Below are positions 1 through 5,303 of a stretch of DNA of 5,303 bases, one piece after another. Numbering within the stretch: position 1 is the stretch's first letter; every line of letters starts with the position of its first letter. Source of the DNA: Bacillota bacterium (GTDB lineage Bacteria > Bacillota_C > Negativicutes > Sporomusales > Sporomusaceae). Below the pieces are notes generated by a model. The model saw nothing but the letters and a program-made list of their open reading frames with translations. It searched no databases and was not told the DNA's origin. Position numbers and translations under genes: made by a program. Location of the stretch: contig JAEZQV010000355.1 in the NCBI GenBank assembly GCA_023441125.1, forward strand, positions 1 through 5,303. The letters are read 5' to 3'.

Positions 1-44
1 TGTTCGTCCAGTACCCATTTGTAGCAGACAAGAAGCTTGTGCAT
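1..44 (-). CDS. etfB: Electron-transfer flavoprotein beta subunit, N-terminal fragment (cut by window edge)
   Basis: Reading the minus strand from an ATG at 44-42 gives MHKLLVCYKWVLDE and then CA-, so glutamine or histidine comes next. This matches the first beta strand of EtfB/FixA proteins, where a hydrophobic strand runs into C-x-K-x-V-x-D. The CYKxVxDE form is closer to the FixA/YdiQ branch than to the common CIKQVPDT form. A Shine-Dalgarno sequence AAAGGGG (minus strand, 57-51) lies 6 bases before the ATG, which supports the start. EtfB pairs with EtfA to carry electrons between acyl-CoA dehydrogenases and a quinone, ferredoxin or NAD-linked partner. Its position 70 bases after two ACAD genes fits that role. 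Only 14 residues are visible, so the call rests on a short motif plus context. Whether this is a bifurcating ETF cannot be judged from the fragment. Confidence 0.72.
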   Translation of the reverse strand, partial: MHKLLVCYKWVLDE

Positions 45-66
45 GGTTTACCCCTTTCTTCATGGC

Positions 67-87
67 GGAGAGGAGTGGCTCCTCTCC
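67..87 (-). repeat. Perfect 9-bp hairpin between the second ACAD gene and etfB
   Basis: GGAGAGGAG (67-75) and CTCCTCTCC (79-87) form a perfect GC-rich stem with a 3-base loop. It sits in the 70-base gap between the ACAD stop and the etfB start. In the operon's mRNA it is followed by GCCAUGAAGAAAGGGG rather than a U tract, so it does not look like an intrinsic terminator for the operon. On the opposite strand it is followed by TTTTCGTT, which could weakly stop antisense transcription. In the mRNA one arm is purine-rich and Shine-Dalgarno-like but is paired, so it should not act as a ribosome site. A role in mRNA processing or in setting the ETF:dehydrogenase ratio is inference. Confidence 0.6.
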
Positions 88-114
88 TTTTCGTTCCTGG
101 TATTTTCTTGGGAA

Positions 115-1254
115 TTAGGCCAGTAGATTACCGGCGATGACTTTTTCCGGGAAATCCAGCGAGCTGTTTTTCAGGATAGCCCCTTTTACATCGCGGTACA
201 GGCGCGAGGCTACCATTTCCTGGCTATAGCCGTAACCACCCTCGATCTGAATGACGTCGATCAGCGCACTTTGGCCAATGCGGCCGGCAAACAGTTTAAT
301 GATAGCGGCTTCATTGGCGAAGGGCTCGCCGCTGTCTAACAGGTTGGCAGCATCATATACGGCCAGACGCAGGACGTGAATGTTGGCAGCCATCTCGGCC
401 AGCATCGTCTGAATAGCCGGGAAGCTCACTATGGGACGACGGAACTGGATTCGCTGCTTGCCGTATGTAACGGCGTCTTCCATCGCCGCCTGGGCAATGC
501 CTACAACCATGGCGCCTGCGGCTATGCCGGCAGCGGCCTCAGCCTCGGCGGCGACAGCCAGGCCGGTGCCTTCGGCCCCTAACAGGTTGGCGGCCGGTAC
601 AATCACGTTATTGAACTCCAATTCAGCCGACTGGCAGCCTCTGAGTCCCATCTTGCCGATCGTCCGCAGGGTTGACAGGCCAGGTGCGCCGCCATCAACA
701 ATAAAAGCGCTGATGCCTTGCGCGCCGGCTGCCGGATCGGTCTGGGCAAATACAATGTACAGGCCGGCGGCACCGCCGTTGGCGACATAGCACTTACGGC
801 CGTTCAGCACATAGCTGTCGCCTTCTTTGGCGGCCACGACTTTGTGCCGGCCCGCGCCAATCGCGGCTCCCGGTTCGGTAAGGGCGAAGGCTCCCAATTT
901 TTCACCCTGGCACAAAGCCGGCAAAAACACTCGTTTTTGTTCCGCAGAACCGTAACGGTAGATGCTGTAGGCGGCCAGCGAGGCATGGTTAACCAGGATG
1001 GACGCAACGCCGCCGCTGACGCGCGCTATTTCTTCGATAATCAGCGTGTAGCTGAGATAACCGGCTTCGGCGCCGCCAAATTCACCGGGCAGGAATATGC
1101 CGAGAAAATCCTGTTCGACCATTTTGCTGACAAGTTCGGCCGGATGTGCTCCGGTATGGTCGATTTCGGCCGCTGCGGGCGCCACATACGCTGTGGCGAA
1201 TTCACGCGCGTTTTGCTGAATTAATTGTTGTTCTTCCGTTAATGCATAACTCAT
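115..1254 (-). CDS. Acyl-CoA dehydrogenase paralogue lacking the catalytic glutamate; likely partner subunit
   Basis: This 379-residue protein has normal ACAD length and fold order: an N-terminal helical domain (about 1-120), a beta domain beginning at FALTEPG (123-129), and a C-terminal helical domain (about 230-379). It aligns without gaps to the upstream ACAD through the C-terminal motif, where the usual Y-E-G-T catalytic stretch is replaced and the base is Asn363. The alternative base position used by isovaleryl-CoA dehydrogenase is Ala242, and the neighbouring conserved Arg is Gly243. The GAGSD flavin/substrate motif has become GAAIG (129-133). The Trp-x-Thr flavin contacts are Tyr156 and Ala158. 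Residues that in MCAD reach a neighbouring subunit's FAD are kept: QRIQF (267-271), Gln336 and Gly339-Gly340. One contrary change is FQ to FP (278-279). Helix region 232-251 is very alanine-rich. The start is set by AGGAGGG (1267-1261), 6 bases before the ATG; the gene begins 26 bases after the upstream ACAD stop. It is probably not an active homomeric dehydrogenase. A noncatalytic subunit of a heteromer is the favoured reading. Confidence 0.88.
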   Translation of the reverse strand: MSYALTEEQQLIQQNAREFATAYVAPAAAEIDHTGAHPAELVSKMVEQDFLGIFLPGEFGGAEAGYLSYTLIIEEIARVSGGVASILVNHASLAAYSIYRYGSAEQKRVFLPALCQGEKLGAFALTEPGAAIGAGRHKVVAAKEGDSYVLNGRKCYVANGGAAGLYIVFAQTDPAAGAQGISAFIVDGGAPGLSTLRTIGKMGLRGCQSAELEFNNVIVPAANLLGAEGTGLAVAAEAEAAAGIAAGAMVVGIAQAAMEDAVTYGKQRIQFRRPIVSFPAIQTMLAEMAANIHVLRLAVYDAANLLDSGEPFANEAAIIKLFAGRIGQSALIDVIQIEGGYGYSQEMVASRLYRDVKGAILKNSSLDFPEKVIAGNLLA

Positions 1255-1260
1255 GCGTAA

Positions 1261-1267
1261 CCCTCCT
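1261..1267 (-). promoter_or_regulatory. Strong Shine-Dalgarno sequence of the second ACAD gene
   Basis: The minus strand reads AGGAGGG followed by 6 bases and ATG (1254-1252). It lies within the 26-base gap after the first ACAD stop. This is the strongest ribosome site among the operon genes here. It argues that the degenerate paralogue is translated well and is not a decaying gene. Confidence 0.8.
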
Positions 1268-1280
1268 TTTCTGTCTCAAC

Positions 1281-2423
1281 TTATGAATTCAGCAGTATGC
1301 CGGATATGACAATCCGCTGAACCTGATTGGTACCTTCGTAGATCTGGGTGACTTTCGCGTCCCGCATGAGCTTTTCCACGATGGCGTCGTGCGAATAGCC
1401 GTATTGCCCCATGAGTTCCACGGCATCGGCCGTCACCCGCATGGCGGCATCGGTGGCAAACGTTTTGGCCATGGCTGCTTCCTTGGTGTACGGCACACCG
1501 GCATCTTTCAGCCTTAAGGCATTACGCACCAGTTGCCTGGCAGCCTCTACCTGCGTGGCCATGTCAGCTAATTTGAAGGCTACCGCCTGATGGTTGCCGA
1601 TGGGTTTGCCAGTAATGTCAATATACTCTTTGGCGAATTTTACCGCTTCATCCAAGGCGCGGCGGGCAACACCCACGGCCAGCGAGGCCACGATCGGCCG
1701 GGCCATATCCAGCGTCTTCATCGCCAGTTTCATGCCTTCGCCCTCTTTACCGAGCAGATGGCTGTGGGGAATCCGTACATTTTTCAAAATTAATTCCACG
1801 GTGTTGGAACTGCGAATGCCCATTTTGTGCTCTTGTGCGCCCACAATGACACCTTCGCGTTCTTTCTCGACAATAAAGGCGCTTAATCCCTTAACTCCCT
1901 TGCTGGGATCGGTGGACGCAAATATTACCATAATCGTGGCATAGCCGCAGGTAGTGGCAAAGCATTTGGTGCCGTTTAACACCCACTCTTCGCCGTCCAG
2001 CTTGGCCGTGGTGGCGCAAGCACCGGCATCCGAGCCGGCTCCCGGCTCAGTCAGGGCAAAGCCGCCCATGCCGCCGTTTACGATGCGTCCGTAATACAGG
2101 CGTTTTTGGTCTTCGGTGCCGGCAATGGCCAGCGGATAGGAACTCAGGCCGTTGCCTCCCAGCGTCGTGGCAAAGGCCGCGCAGCCATAGCCCCATTCTT
2201 CGGCAACCAGCGACTGGGTTACCGAGTCATAACCCGGTCCGCCGTACTCTTTTGGTATTGCCAGGCAGTTAAGGCCGGCTTTTCTCGCTTCCGCCAGTAT
2301 ATATTCGTGAAACTCGCCCTTTTCGTCCCATTCGCGGTCCACGGGTATAATATGCTGTGCCGTAAAATCCCGGGCTAACTGCTGCAATTTTTGCTGTTCC
2401 GGGGTAAGCGACATATCCACCAT
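1281..2423 (-). CDS. Acyl-CoA dehydrogenase, catalytic subunit
   Basis: This FAD-dependent acyl-CoA dehydrogenase (or enoyl-CoA reductase) has 380 residues from the chosen ATG, the usual family length. Visible motifs are FALTEPGAGSDAG (122-134), the intact first ACAD signature; Phe155 and Thr157 at the flavin-contacting Trp-x-Thr positions; LDMAR (238-242) with the conserved Asp and Arg; and RDAK..QIYEGTNQ in the C-terminal domain, where Glu363 is the catalytic base as in short- and medium-chain enzymes. Oddly, the usual E/Q-R-x-Q-F-G-K segment reads EYIDITGK (266-273), with one extra residue and no Arg or Phe. The Gln and second Gly that contact a neighbour's FAD are Glu336 and Gln340. The next gene product keeps exactly these residues, which suggests the two assemble together. 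Start choice: TTG 2432, ATG 2429, ATG 2423 and ATG 2414 are all in frame. ATG 2423 is 9 bases from AAAGG and is preferred. The gene starts 5 bases after the CoA-transferase stop, so the two are probably translationally coupled. Chain length and direction of the reaction cannot be told. Confidence 0.92.
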   Translation of the reverse strand: MVDMSLTPEQQKLQQLARDFTAQHIIPVDREWDEKGEFHEYILAEARKAGLNCLAIPKEYGGPGYDSVTQSLVAEEWGYGCAAFATTLGGNGLSSYPLAIAGTEDQKRLYYGRIVNGGMGGFALTEPGAGSDAGACATTAKLDGEEWVLNGTKCFATTCGYATIMVIFASTDPSKGVKGLSAFIVEKEREGVIVGAQEHKMGIRSSNTVELILKNVRIPHSHLLGKEGEGMKLAMKTLDMARPIVASLAVGVARRALDEAVKFAKEYIDITGKPIGNHQAVAFKLADMATQVEAARQLVRNALRLKDAGVPYTKEAAMAKTFATDAAMRVTADAVELMGQYGYSHDAIVEKLMRDAKVTQIYEGTNQVQRIVISGILLNS

Positions 2424-2428
2424 CTTCA

Positions 2429-4003
2429 TCAACCTTTCGTTTTAGCTTCGAGAATCTCTTTAAGCCGCCCCCATCTGGGCTGGAAAATTTCGCCCGGCAT
2501 GGTTGTTAAGTTCGGCGAGATTACGGGTTTAAAATCCATCAGGGCCAGCACATCTTTCTCCAGATCTATGCCAGGGGCAACCTCAGTCAGCGTTACCTGC
2601 CCGTTTTCCAGGACAAAAACCGCCCGTTCAGTCACATAGACCACCGGCTGCTTAATCTCAGCTGCGTACCGGCCGCTAAAGGTAATCTGCTCGACGCTGT
2701 CAATGAACTTTTTGTTTTTTCCTTCCTTGACAATAACCAGCTTGCCGTCCTGACCGGTCACCTCCAGCCCGCCGGCCGTGAAGGAACCGCAGTAGACAAC
2801 TTTTTTGGAGCTTTGCGTAATGTTGATAAAGCCGCCGCAGCCCATCGGCCGGCCTTTGAATTTGCTGACATTGACGTTGCCGTCTTTATCGGTCTGCGCC
2901 AGCCCCAGAAAAGCTGCGTCAATACCGCCGCCGTCATAATAGTCAAACTGGGAGTGATGCTCAACAACGGCCTCGGCGTTATAAGCCTGGCCGAAGTGCG
3001 GCAGGCTGGCCGGCACGCCGCCGATGCCGCCGGCTTCCGTCGTCAGGGTCAGGAGCCCGGTAACATTTTCCTCCGCGGCAATGGCGGCCACATCGCTGGG
3101 AATGCCTACCCCCAGGTTGACAATGGTATTGGGCGCCAGTTCCATCGCCGCCCGGCGGGCGATAATTTTGCGTTCGTCCAGCACTAATTCCGGGATACTG
3201 GTCAGCGGCACCTTGATATCGCCGGCAAAGGCCGGATTGAAATATAAGCCTTCGGTTTGCCAGCAGCTGTCCTTGCTGGTGGCAATGACAATATGATCAA
3301 CGAGTATACCGGGTACCCGCACCTGTTTAGGATGTAAAGAACCGGCTTTGGCCAGATATTCGGCCTGGACAATGACAATGCCGCCGGAATTTTTCGTAGC
3401 TTGCGCCAATGGCAGCGCTTCCATCAGCACCCCTTCATTTTCCATTGTCAGGTTCCCGTTTTCATCCACTGTTGTCCCTCTGATTAAGGCTATATCAATG
3501 GGGAACGTCTTGTAAAACAGCCACTCTTCACCTTCGAACTCCACAACTTTTACAATGTCTTCCGTAGTAGCCGCATTCATTTTGGCGCCATCTACCCGCG
3601 GATCGACAAAAGTTCCCAGTCCTACTTTGGTTATAAGCCCGGGACGCTTGGCGGCGATTTCGCGGTATAATTGAACAATTACGCCCTGCGGCAGGCAATA
3701 GGCTTCCATTTTATTCTCCGCCAGCAATTTGGACATCCCGGCCGATGAGCCGATATGAGCGCCAATCCAGCGTTTAATAAGCCCTTCCTTGCCTAAGCGG
3801 GTTGTGCCGCGTTCCTTCCAGTCGCCAATGGCTGATGCATGGGTCAGGGTAATGTTTTGGGGATGTCCTGTTTCAACAAAGCGCTTTTCAATCGCCTGGG
3901 CAATTTCTTCCGCCCAGGCGGCCAGACCAAACCCGGTGGCTGCCACGGTTGCGCCATCCGGGATCAAAGCGGCCGCCTGCTCAGCGGTTAACATTTTCGA
4001 CAT
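2429..4003 (-). CDS. Family I CoA-transferase, propionate/acetate CoA-transferase (Pct/YdiF) type
   Basis: This 524-residue enzyme moves CoA from a donor such as acetyl-CoA to a carboxylic acid through a glutamyl-CoA thioester, in the cytoplasm. Length and layout match fused alpha-beta family I transferases such as clostridial propionate CoA-transferase and E. coli YdiF. The N-terminal half has the glycine loop TGFGLAAWAEEI (23-34). The C-terminal half starts near 275 (LDERKIIARRAA) and holds NLGVGIPSDV (296-305). The catalytic motif is TTEAGGIGGVPA (321-332) with Glu323 as nucleophile, and the oxyanion-hole motif GCGGF lies at 388-392. No key residue is missing. AGAGGAGA (4018-4011) lies 7 bases before the ATG and supports the start. 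It is the first gene after a sigma-54 promoter and is followed within 5 bases by the ACAD pair, so it probably supplies or releases the acyl-CoA they use. YdiF-type and Pct-type enzymes differ in acyl range. Substrate (short-chain fatty, hydroxy, unsaturated or aryl acid) is not determined here. Confidence 0.93.
   Translation of the reverse strand: MSKMLTAEQAAALIPDGATVAATGFGLAAWAEEIAQAIEKRFVETGHPQNITLTHASAIGDWKERGTTRLGKEGLIKRWIGAHIGSSAGMSKLLAENKMEAYCLPQGVIVQLYREIAAKRPGLITKVGLGTFVDPRVDGAKMNAATTEDIVKVVEFEGEEWLFYKTFPIDIALIRGTTVDENGNLTMENEGVLMEALPLAQATKNSGGIVIVQAEYLAKAGSLHPKQVRVPGILVDHIVIATSKDSCWQTEGLYFNPAFAGDIKVPLTSIPELVLDERKIIARRAAMELAPNTIVNLGVGIPSDVAAIAAEENVTGLLTLTTEAGGIGGVPASLPHFGQAYNAEAVVEHHSQFDYYDGGGIDAAFLGLAQTDKDGNVNVSKFKGRPMGCGGFINITQSSKKVVYCGSFTAGGLEVTGQDGKLVIVKEGKNKKFIDSVEQITFSGRYAAEIKQPVVYVTERAVFVLENGQVTLTEVAPGIDLEKDVLALMDFKPVISPNLTTMPGEIFQPRWGRLKEILEAKTKG
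2433..2437 (-). promoter_or_regulatory. Shine-Dalgarno sequence deciding the start of the first ACAD
   Basis: The minus strand reads AAAGG then TTGATGAAGATG. The site touches the TTG at 2432, is 3 bases from the ATG at 2429 (whose A is also the last base of the CoA-transferase TGA), and is 9 bases from the ATG at 2423. Only the last spacing is normal. A TGATG restart by a terminating ribosome at 2429 remains possible and would add two residues. Confidence 0.5.
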
Positions 4004-4050
4004 GGCAATGTCTCCTCTCTAGTGCCAAAATTCAAATCGCAATACTATCA

Positions 4051-4066
4051 AGCAAGTTTTGTGCCA
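4051..4066 (-). promoter_or_regulatory. Sigma-54 (-24/-12) promoter of the CoA-transferase/ACAD/ETF operon
   Basis: The minus strand reads TGGCAC-AAAAC-TTGCT. It has the invariant GG and GC dinucleotides separated by exactly 10 bases, and it matches the consensus TGGCAC-N5-TTGCW fully. Taking the C of GC as -12, transcription should start near 4040, giving a leader of about 36 bases before the ATG at 4003. The gene upstream encodes an activator with the sigma-54-contacting GAFTGA loop, and palindromes lie 110-207 bases upstream, so promoter and regulator fit each other. No convincing sigma-70 type promoter is seen in this gap. Confidence 0.9.
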
Positions 4067-4140
4067 AACCCGTATACATTTATAAAACCTAGCAAAATCA
4101 AGCCTGACTGTTGGCTAAAGCGCTCAATACGATTTTCGAA

Positions 4141-4160
4141 AAGTACCTTTTATGCGACAG
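4141..4160. promoter_or_regulatory. Degenerate copy of the activator site
   Basis: AAGTACCTTTTATGCGACAG matches the perfect palindrome at 4182-4201 at 14 of 20 positions. The left half is nearly intact (AAGTAC) and the right half is poor. The two sites are 41 bases apart, close to four helical turns, so proteins on both would lie on one face of the DNA. The centre is about 110 bases upstream of the predicted transcription start. A weak second site of an enhancer pair is plausible but not proven. Confidence 0.45.
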
Positions 4161-4181
4161 TTAATAAAATTCAGAAAATAT

Positions 4182-4201
4182 ATGTACCTTTTTAGGTACA
4201 T
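4182..4201. promoter_or_regulatory. Perfect palindromic operator, probable upstream activator site
   Basis: ATGTACCT and AGGTACAT form perfect 8-bp arms around TTTT, which can be written ATGTAC-N8-GTACAT. The centre lies about 150 bases upstream of the predicted sigma-54 start, a normal enhancer distance. A two-fold symmetric site of about this size is what a dimeric Fis-type helix-turn-helix would bind. The adjacent activator is the obvious candidate. As RNA it has a weak stem and no terminator tail, so DNA binding is the better explanation. Confidence 0.72.
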
Positions 4202-4220
4202 CCAGCGAAACCACAATACG

Positions 4221-4274
4221 GGAATAAATAAACCCGAATGTACTGCCGAGAGTACATTCGGGTTTATTTATTCC
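4221..4274 (-). terminator. Intrinsic terminator of the activator gene (24-bp perfect stem)
   Basis: Arms at 4221-4244 and 4251-4274 are perfect 24-base reverse complements around a 6-base loop. The core pairs ACCCGAATGTACT with its complement, and the 3' side runs into UUUAUUUAUU, a good intrinsic terminator. The outer A/U sequence is symmetric, so it should work in both directions. The activator's stop codon TAA (4270-4268) lies inside the first arm. It separates the activator transcript from the sigma-54 operon. The apex also forms an operator-like palindrome at 4238-4257. Confidence 0.87.
4238..4257. promoter_or_regulatory. Operator-like palindrome inside the terminator
   Basis: The terminator apex reads ATGTAC, eight bases, GTACAT. 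It has the same half-sites and the same 8-base inner spacing as the perfect palindrome at 4182-4201; the inner eight bases differ. The centre is 56 bases from that site and about 207 bases upstream of the predicted start. A hairpin of any sequence would terminate, so sharing both arms and spacing is not required by termination. It may be an additional activator site. Confidence 0.45.
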
Positions 4275-5303
4275 TTATCATCTTCTTCAAACGACTTCAA
4301 CTTGCGGTACAGCACGGTCCGGTAAATGCCCAGCTTGTCCGCCGCCTCGCCAATCCTGCCGCCGCAGTCATGCAAAACCTGATAAACATACTGCTTTTCC
4401 ACAGACTTCATAACATCCCGCAATTTGCCGGCCTGCCCTAATGACCGCAGGTAATCGTAAGGCGGTATCGTTCCCGGCACCTCCTGATCCATCTCCAGGT
4501 ACTCGGAAGAAAAATTCTGCAGACTGTTAATGGCTAGCCGTTCAACGGCATTTCTCAGTTCACGCACATTTCCCGGCCAGTTATGTTTCTGAAAAGTGGT
4601 CAGGGTGTGAGGGCTCATTTGCATGTTCAAATCATACTTCTTGCGGAAAAATTCAAAAAATTTCAGCGCCAGGGCAATAATGTCTTCCGGCCGTTCGCGC
4701 AAAGGCGGGATGTGTACCGGGATAACATTAAGACGGTAAAATAAGTCGGTGCGGAACGTCCCCTCCTGGGCCATCTTCTGCAAATCCTTATGGGTGGCGG
4801 CAATCAGTCTGAAATCCAGTTTACGGTCCACATAACTGCCCAGACGCCTCACCTCGCAGGTTTCCAGTACCCGGAGAAGCTTGGACTGCAATGCGAGCGG
4901 CAACTCGGCAATTTCGTCCAAAAACAGCGTACCGCCGTGAGCGGCTTCAAATAAACCAATTTTTCCTTCGGTACTGGCGCCGGTAAAGGCGCCTTTCTCA
5001 TAGCCAAACAATTCCGATTCCACCAGATGTTCCGGCAACGTGGCGCAATTAACGGCGATAAAGGCGTTGCCGGAGCGCTTGCTATGCCGGTGCAGGTATT
5101 TGGCTAACACTTCCTTGCCGGTGCCGGACTCGCCGTATAGCACAGCCGTACTGTCGGTACGGGCAATGGCATGCACCTCCAGCAAAAGTTTTTTCATGAC
5201 TTTACTTTCAGCCACAATGGTATCTTTATCTAATACATAACTGCGCAAATATTCCATTTCCCGTTGGCAGCGGCTGATAAACTCCTGTTCCGTCGCACCC
5301 TTG
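4268..5303 (-). CDS. Sigma-54-dependent transcriptional activator, AAA+ and Fis-type HTH, N-terminus outside the window
   Basis: This is a bacterial enhancer-binding protein that uses ATP to open sigma-54 promoters. Numbering from the internal ATG at 5257: Walker A GESGTGK (42-48), sigma-54-contacting GAFTGA (89-94), Walker B GGTLFLDE (108-115), sensor I around RLIAATHKD (150-158), arginine-finger region FRTDLFYRLNVIP (168-180), sensor II WPGNVREL (227-234), and a C-terminal Fis-type helix-turn-helix (about 287-322) ending IYRTVLYRKLKSF. The reading frame stays open for 15 more codons to the right edge (KGATEQEFISRCQRE precedes the Met). The 5257 ATG has no convincing ribosome site, so the true start lies beyond the window. 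The missing part probably carries a sensor domain (PAS or similar) that would identify the inducer. It is codirectional with the operon and separated from it by a terminator, operators and a -24/-12 promoter, so it is the likely operon activator. Confidence 0.95.
   Translation of the reverse strand, partial: KGATEQEFISRCQREMEYLRSYVLDKDTIVAESKVMKKLLLEVHAIARTDSTAVLYGESGTGKEVLAKYLHRHSKRSGNAFIAVNCATLPEHLVESELFGYEKGAFTGASTEGKIGLFEAAHGGTLFLDEIAELPLALQSKLLRVLETCEVRRLGSYVDRKLDFRLIAATHKDLQKMAQEGTFRTDLFYRLNVIPVHIPPLRERPEDIIALALKFFEFFRKKYDLNMQMSPHTLTTFQKHNWPGNVRELRNAVERLAINSLQNFSSEYLEMDQEVPGTIPPYDYLRSLGQAGKLRDVMKSVEKQYVYQVLHDCGGRIGEAADKLGIYRTVLYRKLKSFEEDDKE

Noticed and set aside
45..63. ATG at 63 (minus strand) as an upstream start for etfB or a small gene
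   Set aside because: It is out of frame with the EtfB reading, and the AAAGGGG site is placed correctly for the ATG at 44.
150..190. A frameshift in the second ACAD hiding a normal Y-E-G-T motif
   Set aside because: The sequence on both sides aligns to the paralogue in the same frame without any gap, so the missing glutamate is a true substitution and not a frame error.
376..1224. Plus-strand open frames opposite the second ACAD, including one of 168 codons
   Set aside because: They lie wholly opposite a well-supported ACAD gene, have no family resemblance or ribosome site that I can see, and are expected from codon bias in GC-rich coding sequence.
2758..3296. Plus-strand and alternative minus-strand frames within the CoA-transferase
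   Set aside because: The CoA-transferase frame has all family motifs across this stretch; the others are its shadows.
4022..4027. Second TGGCAC (minus strand) as another sigma-54 promoter
   Set aside because: No TTGC follows at the required spacing; that place holds AGGAG, part of the ribosome site region.
4133..4142. TTTTCGAAAA palindrome as an additional operator
   Set aside because: It is short, AT-rich and unlike the ATGTAC-N8-GTACAT sites; it only abuts the degenerate copy.
4069..4223. Inverted 7-mers CCCGTAT (4069-4075) and ATACGGG (4217-4223)
   Set aside because: They are short, far apart, and one overlaps the terminator; chance is enough to explain them.
4238..4441. Plus-strand 67-codon frame starting in the terminator
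   Set aside because: Its start lies in the inverted repeat, it overlaps the conserved HTH-coding end of the activator, and the product shows no recognisable feature.

Overview
The window is one end of a catabolic or respiratory acyl-CoA operon, read entirely from the minus strand. In transcription order (high to low coordinates) it holds: the C-terminal part of a sigma-54-dependent activator; a 261-base control region; a 524-residue family I CoA-transferase; two adjacent acyl-CoA dehydrogenase (ACAD) paralogues; and the first 14 codons of an electron-transfer flavoprotein beta subunit (etfB/fixA type), cut by the left edge. Genes are tightly packed (1-70 base gaps) and each has a recognisable Shine-Dalgarno sequence. 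Strong AGGAGG-type ribosome sites, mid-range GC and this gene set suggest an anaerobic member of the Bacillota, perhaps a Negativicute such as the Sporomusa group. That assignment rests on general impression, not on a marker gene.

The control region is unusually readable. It has a near-perfect -24/-12 promoter (TGGCAC-N5-TTGCT) facing the CoA-transferase. Upstream lie a perfect palindrome ATGTAC-N8-GTACAT, a degenerate copy 41 bases away, and a 24-bp perfect-stem terminator behind the activator gene whose apex is itself another ATGTAC-N8-GTACAT. The activator keeps the GAFTGA loop needed to contact sigma-54 and a Fis-type helix-turn-helix, so it very probably controls the neighbouring operon through these sites.

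The proposed scheme is as follows. The CoA-transferase activates a carboxylic acid using acetyl-CoA or another acyl-CoA. The ACAD pair then oxidises the acyl-CoA, or reduces the matching enoyl-CoA, and exchanges electrons with the ETF encoded next. The layout resembles the E. coli ydiF-ydiO-ydiQR cluster. The substrate cannot be read from the sequence.

The main surprise is in the two ACADs. The upstream one has the catalytic glutamate and the usual FAD/substrate residues of its own subunit, but has lost residues that normally reach across to a neighbour's FAD. The downstream one has lost the catalytic glutamate and several own-subunit flavin/substrate residues, yet keeps the cross-subunit ones. 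This suggests an obligate heteromeric dehydrogenase with one composite active site per pair, by analogy with the alpha2beta2 ACADs of mycobacterial steroid degradation.
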